Source: Sphingobacterium arenae | GTDB lineage: Bacteria; Bacteroidota; Bacteroidia; Sphingobacteriales; Sphingobacteriaceae | Assembly: GCF_014692505.1 (NCBI RefSeq) | Contig: NZ_JACNYK010000001.1 | Location: 939,922 to 1,003,921, forward strand | Direction of reading: 5' to 3' | Length of the DNA stretch: 64,000 bases | Shown: one piece after another, positions 43,406 through 52,520 of the stretch | Numbering within the stretch: the stretch's first letter is position 1 | How the letters are laid out: every line of letters begins with the position of its first letter | Program-made: the position numbers and the translations under genes | The notes under the pieces: generated by a model | The model's database searches: none | Seen by the model: the letters and a program-made list of their open reading frames with translations, nothing else | Told to the model about the DNA's origin: nothing

Positions 43406-46294
43406 ATGAATAACGCGACACCTACTACCATAAAATGTTTCACCTTTTTCTCCGTTTGTCTAATAGCTTTGTTCCTCAGCTGCAAACAAAATAATTCGCA
43501 ACTAAAGGAAACAGGAGAGATTGTCTGGCCGGAAATTACCCCGGAAATGAGACCGTGGACACGTTGGTGGTGGCATGGTAGTGCCGTGACGAAAAAAGGA
43601 CTAACAGCATCATTGGAATCATATAAAGAAGCGGGATTAGGAGGCGTGGAAATAACACCTATTTATGGTGTGAAAGGAGAAGAAAAACAATTTCTTGATT
43701 TTCTTTCTCCTGATTGGACCGAGAAGTTGGTATATACGTTGAAAGAATCCGAGCGACTTGGATTAGGTGTAGATCTAGCGAACGCATCAGGATGGCCATT
43801 CGGTGGACCTTGGGTCGGCGCGGAAACAGCATCTCGATATTTCACTTCGCAAGTGTTTAACGTCGCCGGTGGAGAAACATTTTCAACAAACATAGCGTAT
43901 ATGCAGCAACCTGTCCTGCGTATGCAAGACGGAAAGAAGGTGCAAATCAACGATGTAAAAGAACCGTTGTCAACTTATGGCGATTTGCAAGAATACGCTT
44001 TCGATCAGGTGCGCTTGGAGAAGCCTTTGCCGCTGATTTTGGTTTCGGCACATAAGTCTGGTCAAGATGGTTTTACAGAGAAGATCGACCTGACGAATCA
44101 GGTAAAAAATGGGAAGCTGACATGGGTAGTTCCCGAGGGAGAGTGGGTGATTTGTGCACTGTTTGAAGGTTTGCACGGCAAACAGGTAGAGCGTGCTGGT
44201 CCTGGAGGAGAAGGAAATGTGATCGATCATTTTTCGAGATCAGCGTTAGACGGATATTTGGATAAGTTTGATACAGCGTTCAAAAATCATGATCTCAGCT
44301 ATCTAAGATACTATTTTAACGATTCCTATGAAGTGGACGACGCACATGGCGAAGCCAATTGGACTCCGGACTTCTTTACCGCATTCCAGCAGCTAAATGA
44401 CTACGATTTGAGCAACTATATTCCTGCCTTGTTAGGGCAAGATACGGAGGAAATGAACGGCCGCGTTATATATGATTACCGCTGGACGATAAGTCAGCTT
44501 TTGTTAGAAAACTATACCAAACCATGGCAGAAATGGGCGAGTGCACAGGGTAAAGGCATCCGTAATCAGGCGCATGGTTCGCCGGCAAATGTGTTGGATT
44601 TGTACGCAGCCAGCGACGTGCCCGAAATCGAAGGCCGCGAAATCGTTAACCTTAAAAGTGCCGCCTCAGCCGCACATGTTACGGGTAAAAAGCTGATTTC
44701 CTCCGAATCGGCCACTTGGCTTAATGAACATTTTGAGTCGAATTGGGGGGATGTAAAGAATGCGGTAGATAACATGTTTCTCTCTGGCGTAAATCATATC
44801 TTTTATCATGGTACGGCTTATTCTCCACAAGAAGCTATGTGGCCAGGATGGCTTTTTTATGCAGCGGTACATTTTACGCCGACCAATAGTCTGTGGGACG
44901 ATTTTAAAACATTAAACCAATACGTCGCCCGTTCCCAGAGTTTCCTGCAAGCAGGGCGTCCAGCCAATGATATACTGGTTTATTTTAATGTTGCCGACCA
45001 CTGGTCAGAACGAGGGAATTACATGTTGAAACACTTTCATTCCAACACCTTATTTGACGATCTCAGTCTCAAGGTCTGTGGGGATTACTTGTCGGATAAT
45101 GGATATTCCTGGGATGCTATTTCCGATCAACAATTGCAGGATGTTACCTACGCGGATAATCAACTCCTTACAAATGGGAATAGCTATAAAACTATTTTAA
45201 TTCCGGAAGCGTCCCTTATGCCGGCTGAGACCTTTGAAAAACTGATTAATTTGGCGAATGAGGGAGCAACTTTGTTATTTGTGAAAGATCTTCCAAAGGC
45301 CGCTCCGGGTATGCGCGGAAAGTCAGAGGGAACGCAGAAGATAGCACATTTGAAAAACGAATTACCGTTTAAACAGGAAGGCAACCGGCGTATGGCGGCT
45401 TATGGAAAAGGATTAATTGTGGTCGCTGAAGAGCTCCCGGAGCTTGTCACATATTCCGGCGTTCAGCCTGAATCGTTTTACAACGATGGTTTACAATCGA
45501 TTCGTCGTCTGAAAGATGATGGTAACTACTATTATTTTATCAAAAATACCTCCGATACATTGTTTAAGGGATGGATTGCCCTACAGGCTGATTACACTTC
45601 GGCTGCATTATATAACCCGATGACAGGTGCGGAAGGGTATGCGTTTACCAAATCAGATGAAAGAGAAACCGTCATATATGTAAGTATTCGTCCCGAAGAA
45701 TCGATTGTCGTGGAGACATTTAAGGATATTTATACGGGAGAATTATACCCTTTCTACGAAATATTGGACAATACTGTCGCCCTCTCAGACTGGAAGATTG
45801 ATTTTATTAAAGGAGGTCCTACCTTGCCGGAAAGTGTCTCGACAGACAAATTGCAGTCCTGGGTGAATTATGGTAGCGATTATGAACATTTTTCTGGGAC
45901 GGCGGAATATATGACGATTATTCCGTCCTTATCGGAAAGTACCGACGCTTGGTTGTTGCGTTTGGATAATGTGCATGAAAGTGCTGCGGTGTATTTGAAT
46001 GATAAGCATATTGGTGCCCTGCTGAATGCGCCATACGAACTGGAAATACCGGCAAATGCTTTGCGTGAGGCCGACACCTTAAAAATTGCTGTATCTAATC
46101 TGATGGCCAACCGCATAGCCTATATGGATAAACAAGGAATGACTTGGCGAAAATTTTATAACATCAATTTTTCTGCTAGAAGGGCAGAAAATAGAGGGGA
46201 AGATGGTATATTTTCTGCCCGAAATTGGAGCCCGAAAATCTCTGGTCTTTCTGGTGAGGTAACCTTGATTCCCTTGAAAAGAACGATAAAATGA
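43406..46294 (+). CDS. GH106-type alpha-L-rhamnosidase, lipoprotein
   Basis: A 962-residue lipoprotein (lipobox ALFLSC). It shares with the 35654 protein the blocks TPEMRPWTRWWWHGSAV, GLGGVEITPIYGVKG, GVDLANASGWPFGG, YFNDSYEVDDAHGEANWT, and SSESATWLNEHF with GVNHIFYHGTAYSP. It has an extra loop before the helix after YEVDD. The C-terminal sandwich contains AAVYLNDKHIGALLNAPYELEI and LMANRIAYMDKQG. It should cleave alpha-L-rhamnosides at the membrane surface. Its stop overlaps the next gene (ATGA), a GH105, so unsaturated uronate removal and rhamnose release are translated together. Specificity relative to the other two GH106-type proteins is unknown. Confidence 0.88.
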   Translation: MNNATPTTIKCFTFFSVCLIALFLSCKQNNSQLKETGEIVWPEITPEMRPWTRWWWHGSAVTKKGLTASLESYKEAGLGGVEITPIYGVKGEEKQFLDFLSPDWTEKLVYTLKESERLGLGVDLANASGWPFGGPWVGAETASRYFTSQVFNVAGGETFSTNIAYMQQPVLRMQDGKKVQINDVKEPLSTYGDLQEYAFDQVRLEKPLPLILVSAHKSGQDGFTEKIDLTNQVKNGKLTWVVPEGEWVICALFEGLHGKQVERAGPGGEGNVIDHFSRSALDGYLDKFDTAFKNHDLSYLRYYFNDSYEVDDAHGEANWTPDFFTAFQQLNDYDLSNYIPALLGQDTEEMNGRVIYDYRWTISQLLLENYTKPWQKWASAQGKGIRNQAHGSPANVLDLYAASDVPEIEGREIVNLKSAASAAHVTGKKLISSESATWLNEHFESNWGDVKNAVDNMFLSGVNHIFYHGTAYSPQEAMWPGWLFYAAVHFTPTNSLWDDFKTLNQYVARSQSFLQAGRPANDILVYFNVADHWSERGNYMLKHFHSNTLFDDLSLKVCGDYLSDNGYSWDAISDQQLQDVTYADNQLLTNGNSYKTILIPEASLMPAETFEKLINLANEGATLLFVKDLPKAAPGMRGKSEGTQKIAHLKNELPFKQEGNRRMAAYGKGLIVVAEELPELVTYSGVQPESFYNDGLQSIRRLKDDGNYYYFIKNTSDTLFKGWIALQADYTSAALYNPMTGAEGYAFTKSDERETVIYVSIRPEESIVVETFKDIYTGELYPFYEILDNTVALSDWKIDFIKGGPTLPESVSTDKLQSWVNYGSDYEHFSGTAEYMTIIPSLSESTDAWLLRLDNVHESAAVYLNDKHIGALLNAPYELEIPANALREADTLKIAVSNLMANRIAYMDKQGMTWRKFYNINFSARRAENRGEDGIFSARNWSPKISGLSGEVTLIPLKRTIK

Positions 46295-47712
46295 TTAACG
46301 AACATATGAGAACCGCGTATTTATCAATAGGACTCATTTCCATAGTAGGAATGATGTCATGTCAAGAGACGACCACACAAGAGACGAAGGTCAACGATTC
46401 GAATACTCCGCTGCACCTGTTGGCGCCAGAATATACCACACCCTATAAAGAGTGGACCGCAGCGGAAATTAAACAGCATCTTGATCGGATATTTGTTTAT
46501 CTGGATGAAGAGACACCTACCCGTGTACTAGATACTATAACAGGAAAGGATATTACGGACTACACACAACTAAATAAACATGCCCAATTGGAAAAAGGTG
46601 ACTTTCGTCTGGCAAGTTACGAATGGGGAGTGACCTATGCGGGTATGTTGGAGGCAGCGGAAGCAACAGCAGATCCGAAATATAGGGAGTACGTAGCGAA
46701 ACGCTTTGATTTTCTATCAGACGTGGCTCCGCATTTCCGGCGCCTGCACGAAGAACACCATGTGGTGGATAGGCAAATCCGGCAAGTGATATTGCCTGGT
46801 TCGTTGGATGATGCCGGTGCTATGTGTGCCGCGATGGTGAAATTTAGCCATACGGCATCTGGTGTAGATTACAAGGATCTGATCAACAATTACATGGACT
46901 TTATTCAAAATAAAGAACACCGTCTGGCCGATGGCACGTTCGCCCGTATGCGTCCACAGGCGAACAGTTTATGGCTGGATGATATGTATATGGGCATACC
47001 AGCACTTGCACAAATGGGGAGGTACACCGGCGAGAAACGTTATTTCGACGAAGCTGTACGCCAGATAAAGCAATTTACAAAACGTATGTTCGTGCCGGAA
47101 AAAGGATTGTATATGCATGGCTGGATCGAAAGTGCAGATAGCCACCCCGCTTTTCATTGGGCACGTGCCAACGGATGGGCGTTGCTTACACTAACCGAAG
47201 TGCTGGATGTATTGCCGCTGGATCACCCGGAGAGAGCGGATATACTCGATATTTATAAAAAGCATGTCAAAGGTATTACGCCTTACCAATCAGGTACCGG
47301 CTTCTGGCACCAGTTATTGGATAAAAATGATTCCTACCTAGAGACTTCGGCTACGGCCATCTATGTATACTGTATCGCGCGGGGCATCAACAAAGGCTGG
47401 TTGGATGTCATATCCTACGGACCGGTAGCACAATTGGGATGGAGCGCCGTGTCCACGCAAATCAATGCGAAAGGACAGGTAGAGGGTACCTGTGTCGGTA
47501 CAGGTATGGCTTTTGATCCGGCCTATTATTACCACCGTCCGGTAAATGCCTATGCGGCACATGGATATGGACCCGCGTTGTTGGCAGGAGCAGAGATGAT
47601 TATGCTGATCAAAAAAGCATACCCAAAAATGAATGATAGCGCTATTCAATACTACGAAACCGATCCGAAAACGGATGCAGCGATTTTTGGGGTAGACGGG
47701 CAAACATATTAA
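46291..47712 (+). CDS. GH105/GH88-type unsaturated glucuronyl/galacturonyl hydrolase, lipoprotein
   Basis: A 473-residue protein with a lipobox-like end of the signal (VGMMSC). The alpha/alpha barrel has SYEWGVTYAGMLEAAEATAD, the catalytic-type Asp region NSLWLDDMYMGIPALAQMG, and FHWARANGWALLTLTEVLDVL, with PYQSGTGFWHQLLDKNDSYLETSATAI near the C-terminus. It is much longer and quite different from the GH105 at 31113, so it likely accepts another unsaturated disaccharide (for example a delta-glucuronyl-rhamnose type unit). The start at 46291 overlaps the GH106 stop; ATG 46306 is an alternative that keeps the lipobox. A terminator follows at 47746. Confidence 0.84.
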   Translation: MINEHMRTAYLSIGLISIVGMMSCQETTTQETKVNDSNTPLHLLAPEYTTPYKEWTAAEIKQHLDRIFVYLDEETPTRVLDTITGKDITDYTQLNKHAQLEKGDFRLASYEWGVTYAGMLEAAEATADPKYREYVAKRFDFLSDVAPHFRRLHEEHHVVDRQIRQVILPGSLDDAGAMCAAMVKFSHTASGVDYKDLINNYMDFIQNKEHRLADGTFARMRPQANSLWLDDMYMGIPALAQMGRYTGEKRYFDEAVRQIKQFTKRMFVPEKGLYMHGWIESADSHPAFHWARANGWALLTLTEVLDVLPLDHPERADILDIYKKHVKGITPYQSGTGFWHQLLDKNDSYLETSATAIYVYCIARGINKGWLDVISYGPVAQLGWSAVSTQINAKGQVEGTCVGTGMAFDPAYYYHRPVNAYAAHGYGPALLAGAEMIMLIKKAYPKMNDSAIQYYETDPKTDAAIFGVDGQTY

Positions 47713-47745
47713 GTCACCATACAAGTTTATATTGTTTACTTTTCA

Positions 47746-47779
47746 ACAGGCTGTTCCTTCGTGGACAGCCTGTTTTTTG
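47746..47779 (+). terminator. Intrinsic terminator after the GH106-GH105 operon
   Basis: ACAGGCTGT (47746-47754) pairs with ACAGCCTGT (47765-47773) perfectly around a 10-base loop, followed by TTTTT. It isolates the second HTCS gene. Confidence 0.85.
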
Positions 47780-47794
47780 TAATACAACACCGAG

Positions 47795-47840
47795 CAGGAT
47801 ACTACATGATGCGTGATGTTAAGGAATGGTTTATATTTAG
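47795..47840 (+). promoter_or_regulatory. Direct-repeat operator and -7 box of the second HTCS gene
   Basis: CAGGATAC (47795-47802) and CATGATGC (47805-47812) precede a TATATTTAG -7 box at 47832-47840, spacing 37 bp. The HTCS start lies 42 bp beyond. The regulator is thus itself a member of the regulon. Confidence 0.7.
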
Positions 47841-47881
47841 AAATTGTAAACCAAAATGACGATAGCATTGAGCCTATATAA

Positions 47882-50800
47882 ATGACTGCAAAAATTAAAA
47901 AAGCTTGGAGTGCAGTGATATTGATACTGTTGATCCTTGTATTTCATGCGCTGGGAATCGCGAGAGAACCTAGATTTAGGACCTATTCCACCGAAAATGG
48001 ATTGTCTCATGATGGGGTTTCTTGTATAGTAGAAGATAGGGAAGGTTTTATATGGTTCGGGACTTGGGATGGACTGAATCGTTATGATGGCAATAAATTT
48101 GTCGTTTATAAATCCAGACCTGGAGATCAGTCAACTTTAAAAAGTAATAAAATAAGGGAAATAGTTGAAGATAAACGTGGATACTTATGGGTGAAAACTT
48201 ACGATAAAAAAGTATATCGCTTTGACAAGCGCAAAGAAGAATTTTTGCCGATTACGATGACAGATAAAGGAGGAAGTTTGGAACATGCCTTTATTTCAAG
48301 CATTATTCCGCTCGCTAATGGGGATGTGTGGTTAACCACGGAAGACAATAGTGCGATATGTGTATCAGACTTAGCGAATGGAAAGGTACAGGTCGTAAAT
48401 TACAGTATGGAGACCGCTTATCTGGGAAACAACGTGAACTTCATATTTGAAGATCTTAGCCATCGGGTTTGGTTCGGAACGAAACGTGGTCTAATCTGTT
48501 TGATCAAAGAGAATAAAGAATATACCCCCCTTATGGGACCTAAAAATCAGGTGTATGGACACCAACATAACTTCACACATGCCGCGACCAATGCAGAAGG
48601 AAAATTGTTTTTCGCAACAACAGATGGTATTTTGGCGGTGTATGATCCGTCATCGAAAACCTTTACCCGGAAGCGGATAGGAGATAGCGAAATTTCCGAT
48701 ATGTTAGTCTCTAAAACAGGCGAGATCTATCTAACCATGCCCGGTCACGGCTTGAAGATTTATGACACACGACATGGAACCCTGCAGCATAAAAATAGGC
48801 AAATGAGTTATTTGTCCATATATGAAGATGGAACCGGAAATATTTGGTTAGAACCCGAAAAAGATGGAGCCGTTTTATATAACCCATCGACCGACACATT
48901 CGACGCTTTTGTACAAAAGAAAGAACATAATTTACCTTTTATAACGCAAGAAGGGATCATAAACGACCGAAGTTTTAAAGTCTTTGAAGATATTAAGGGA
49001 ACGGTATGGGTTTGCTTAAAAGGAGGGGGATTTGGTAGGTACACAGGAAGTACAAATAAACTGACCTACTTCTATAATGATCCCGCCGATCCGAATAGCC
49101 TGTTTTCAAATAATATCGTTGCAGCATATTCGGATAAAAAAGGAGTATTATGGTTCTGTACCCGAAATGGCGGGGTGAATAAAGCAACATTTTTTTCTGA
49201 CAACTTCCAACATAACCGTTTGGTCAATACCTCTCCGGACCGGTTTGATAATGAAATAAGGGCCATACTGCAGGATTCCGACGGAAAGATATGGATTACG
49301 AATAAGCGAGGTGAAGTATATTTCCATAAAAACGGCGATGTAAAAGTGCTTAATAATAGCCAAATTCCAGGTAGTATATATTGTATCACGGAAGATCGGC
49401 AGAAGAACATCTGGATGGGTACTAAAGGCTATGGGCTAATTAAGCTAGAACCTGAAAATGAAGAGCGAACGAAGTATAAAGTCGTCCGATATAAGAACGA
49501 TCCCAAGGACATCCGGAGTCTGAGCAGCAATCAGATTTATAACATTACCGAAGATAACAAAGGTAGGTTGTGGATCTTTACCTTTCAGAAAGGTCCCAAT
49601 CTATTGATCGAGGAAAAGGGGAAGGTGCATTTTAAAAACATTAACAATTCTTTTAAGCACTATCCCAAACGTGCCTTTCAGGTGATTCGGCACGCCATAG
49701 AAGGACCGGATAAGAAGATATGGTTAGGAACGACCGACGGGCTCCTGCGGTTCGATCCTGACGGAAATCCCGATGACATTAAATTTATACCCACCGTAAA
49801 GATATCGGGAGATAAAAGTAGTTTGGGGAATAACGACATCATGTACCTTTTTAAATCGAGCGATGATCAAGTTTGGATAGGTACTTTTGGTGGAGGCTTG
49901 AGTAAAGTTCTGAATAAACCCGGTCATTTTAATGAGGATCTGCGATTTAGAGCTTTTACCAAAGAACAGGGTTTGCCAAATGATATTATACTAAGCATCA
50001 TCGAGGATAATCATCAAAATCTTTGGATGACTACGGAAAATGGTATTGCGGTGATGAACGTGGTAACAGAAGATTTCAGAAATTACAATACCTACAACGG
50101 ACTCCCTAAAGTGGGCTTTTCCGAGGCGGCTTGTCTCAAAACCGATAAAGGAGAGATCTTTTTTGGAGGAATGGACGGCTATATATCGTTTTATCCGGAT
50201 AAAATCGTGAATGAAAAATTCCCCGGAAATATGGTGTTTACGGGTAGTCAATTATACAATAAAGAGATCGGTATTCAGGATCCCGAATCGCCACTGAAAA
50301 CATCCATTAATTATGCGGACAAAATTGTATTTCGACACGATCAGGATGTGATTACCATTGAGTACACGGTGTTGGATTATCGGACGCCAGATGATATATC
50401 CTATGCTTATATATTAGAGGGGTATGATAAAGACTGGCACTTCGTGAAAAATCAGAAGAAAGCTACCTATACCAAAATCCCGCCCGGGAATTACACGTTT
50501 CGGGTGAAGACGACCAGCAACGGACACTTTGCAAACATACCGGAAAAAAGTATAGCCGTCATCGTAAACAAACCTTGGTGGTTAAGTGGTTGGGCGATAG
50601 TTTGTTATATTATTTTGGTTGTCGGTGCATTGGAGATTGTTCGACGGATTATTTTCACGATGATAAGGTTGAAGCACAAAGTAGCCTTAGAGAAGAAAAT
50701 AGCGGCATTGAAAATACAATTCTTTACAAATATTTCACACGAATTGCGGACGCCTTTAACGCTTATCGTCAACCCATTACTTAAATTGAAGCAGACGGAA

Positions 50801-52267
50801 ACGTTATCAGAAAAAGGTGTTAAATACTTGCACGTGGCCAATAGGAATACAGACCGTATGGTTCGGTTTGTCAATCAACTGCTGGATTTCCGTAAGATTC
50901 AAGAACAAAAGGCGCAGTTGAATGTGAGAAAAGTAGAATTGGTGGGCTTTCTGACACAATTGTTGGATAATTTCGCGGATATCGTGGAGGATAAGCAGAT
51001 TTCCTTGGAAATGATTACGAACGAACCGGAAATCCCGGTATGGTTTGATGAGGAGAAGATGGATATTGTATTTTTTAATGTGATATCCAACGCGATCAAG
51101 TTTTCTCCACACCATAGTCGGATTGTTATCCGTGCCGAAAAAGAAAGAGAGCATATCTTCGTTCAGGTACATGATCAAGGCGATGGCATTCATAAAGATC
51201 AGCTCGAAGTTATTTTTGAGCCTTATTACGAAGGAGGAAATTCGCAAGACAAAGCGTTTAAAGGCACCGGAATCGGTTTGGCCTTATCAAAAGATATTAT
51301 GCAGTTGCATGGTGGAACGATCGTTGCGGAAATAAACGATGACGGGGGGATGACCTTCACCATCAAATTTTTGGAAGACAATGTCCATTTTGAATCGCGA
51401 GATCTGTTGGAAGAAAATCCGGACACCCGTAAAGAAAAAGAAAGCGCTGATGTGCCGACCGGGGTACGCGAAACAGGTGCAGACGAAAAAGAAGGAGAAG
51501 ATCTTCTTAAATTACTTTTGGTCGAAGATAATCCGGAGTTAAGGCGCTTTATGGTTGATGAATTCAAAACGGTGTATACTATATACGAAGCCAGCAACGG
51601 CAGGGAAGGCTATGAGAAAGCTCGGGAATGGAAACCGGACGTCATTATTTCGGATGTCATGATGCCGGAAATAGACGGTATCCAAATGCTGGGAATGATG
51701 AAAAATGATATGGAAACGAGCCATATCCCGATCATTTTACTCACAGCGAAGTCCGCTATAGAGGATCAAATAAAAGGCCTATCCTACGGCGCTGATTTTT
51801 ATATCACCAAACCTTTTCACATTGATTATGTCAAGTATTTGCTGCGGAATCTTTTAAAAAATCGACAGCAGGTGGTTGCCGCTATGGTCGATAAGCAAAC
51901 GATACTGAAACTGGAACCTACGGAAGTCGTCATCACGTCTAAAGACGAAACTTTTTTGCGAGAGGTTATCCAAATTATTGAAAACCAGATGTCGGACACC
52001 TCGTTTACTATTGATGTGGCCGTAAATGCGATGGCGATGGGAAGAACCACGTTCTATAAAAAACTAAAAAGCCTAACAAACATGTCTCCGGTAGAGTTTA
52101 TTCGGGACATTAGATTGAAACGCGCCAAGCAGCTGTTGGATACAGGTGAGCTTACAGTGACGGAAGTTGCCTACAAAGTGGGGTTCAACAGTTCAGGATA
52201 TTTCAGTACCTGCTTTAAAGAGATGTATCAGGTTTCCCCATCTGATTATTTGAAAAAAAAAGAGTGA
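47882..52267 (+). CDS. Hybrid two-component regulator (HTCS) with AraC output domain, second
   Basis: A 1461-residue HTCS. N-terminal signal/anchor (VILILLILVFHALG), then a long propeller sensor with repeats such as IWFGTWDGLNRYDG and IWMGTKGYGLIKLE (about 35-820). Next are a Y_Y_Y domain (EGYDKDW, about 838-885) and a membrane helix (about 905-925). Then come HisKA with His953 in NISHELRTPL, HATPase (GTGIGLALSKD), a receiver with Asp1258 in ISDVMMP, and an AraC domain (GRTTFYKKLKSL, VGFNSSGYFSTCFKEM). About 215 residues longer than the first HTCS, mainly in the sensor and kinase linker. It sits directly before the PL1/FAS1 locus, which carries a different 21-bp repeat, so it may control that locus while being itself controlled by the RG-I operator. 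Confidence 0.94.
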   Translation: MTAKIKKAWSAVILILLILVFHALGIAREPRFRTYSTENGLSHDGVSCIVEDREGFIWFGTWDGLNRYDGNKFVVYKSRPGDQSTLKSNKIREIVEDKRGYLWVKTYDKKVYRFDKRKEEFLPITMTDKGGSLEHAFISSIIPLANGDVWLTTEDNSAICVSDLANGKVQVVNYSMETAYLGNNVNFIFEDLSHRVWFGTKRGLICLIKENKEYTPLMGPKNQVYGHQHNFTHAATNAEGKLFFATTDGILAVYDPSSKTFTRKRIGDSEISDMLVSKTGEIYLTMPGHGLKIYDTRHGTLQHKNRQMSYLSIYEDGTGNIWLEPEKDGAVLYNPSTDTFDAFVQKKEHNLPFITQEGIINDRSFKVFEDIKGTVWVCLKGGGFGRYTGSTNKLTYFYNDPADPNSLFSNNIVAAYSDKKGVLWFCTRNGGVNKATFFSDNFQHNRLVNTSPDRFDNEIRAILQDSDGKIWITNKRGEVYFHKNGDVKVLNNSQIPGSIYCITEDRQKNIWMGTKGYGLIKLEPENEERTKYKVVRYKNDPKDIRSLSSNQIYNITEDNKGRLWIFTFQKGPNLLIEEKGKVHFKNINNSFKHYPKRAFQVIRHAIEGPDKKIWLGTTDGLLRFDPDGNPDDIKFIPTVKISGDKSSLGNNDIMYLFKSSDDQVWIGTFGGGLSKVLNKPGHFNEDLRFRAFTKEQGLPNDIILSIIEDNHQNLWMTTENGIAVMNVVTEDFRNYNTYNGLPKVGFSEAACLKTDKGEIFFGGMDGYISFYPDKIVNEKFPGNMVFTGSQLYNKEIGIQDPESPLKTSINYADKIVFRHDQDVITIEYTVLDYRTPDDISYAYILEGYDKDWHFVKNQKKATYTKIPPGNYTFRVKTTSNGHFANIPEKSIAVIVNKPWWLSGWAIVCYIILVVGALEIVRRIIFTMIRLKHKVALEKKIAALKIQFFTNISHELRTPLTLIVNPLLKLKQTETLSEKGVKYLHVANRNTDRMVRFVNQLLDFRKIQEQKAQLNVRKVELVGFLTQLLDNFADIVEDKQISLEMITNEPEIPVWFDEEKMDIVFFNVISNAIKFSPHHSRIVIRAEKEREHIFVQVHDQGDGIHKDQLEVIFEPYYEGGNSQDKAFKGTGIGLALSKDIMQLHGGTIVAEINDDGGMTFTIKFLEDNVHFESRDLLEENPDTRKEKESADVPTGVRETGADEKEGEDLLKLLLVEDNPELRRFMVDEFKTVYTIYEASNGREGYEKAREWKPDVIISDVMMPEIDGIQMLGMMKNDMETSHIPIILLTAKSAIEDQIKGLSYGADFYITKPFHIDYVKYLLRNLLKNRQQVVAAMVDKQTILKLEPTEVVITSKDETFLREVIQIIENQMSDTSFTIDVAVNAMAMGRTTFYKKLKSLTNMSPVEFIRDIRLKRAKQLLDTGELTVTEVAYKVGFNSSGYFSTCFKEMYQVSPSDYLKKKE

Positions 52268-52520
52268 TTGTTGGTGTGTCGCTTCCTGATACACCGACGC
52301 TTTAGCAGCAATTCTCGGTTAAAACGTTTAAAAAAAGTGCCTTGTCAATTTTTAAACGCATTGTGTCAATTTTTGAAAGTAAAAAAAATACACTTATCCT
52401 ACATTTGACTATGTGAAATAACACATACATCGTTTTCAGATAAACGGATGTAACAACTAAACACCAAAATATAGACAGTGAAATAATGGCTTTTTTTAAG
52501 CCTATCTTAAACTAACTAAG
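52268..52520. other. Regulatory gap before the PL1 locus
   Basis: This 253-bp region holds the tandem GTCAATTTTT repeats and the TACATTTG -7 box described separately, an A-rich leader, and a small palindrome GGCTT/AAGCC at 52488-52502. No shared RG-I operator at the fixed spacing was found here. Confidence 0.55.
52344..52407 (+). promoter_or_regulatory. Tandem 21-bp-spaced repeat and promoter of the PL1/FAS1 locus
   Basis: GTCAATTTTT occurs at 52344-52353 and again at 52365-52374, start to start 21 bp, about two helical turns. A TTTG at 52372 and a good -7 box TACATTTG at 52400-52407 follow. Tandem repeats at this period are typical of AraC-type activators, and the neighbouring HTCS ends in such a domain. 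This element differs from the CAKGA-type sites of the RG-I part. Confidence 0.6.

Noticed and set aside
52288..52306. CCTGATACACCGACGC-like string near the end of the second HTCS gene as a further CAKGA-type operator
   Set aside because: It lacks the CAKGA core in both halves and has no -7 box at the required spacing.
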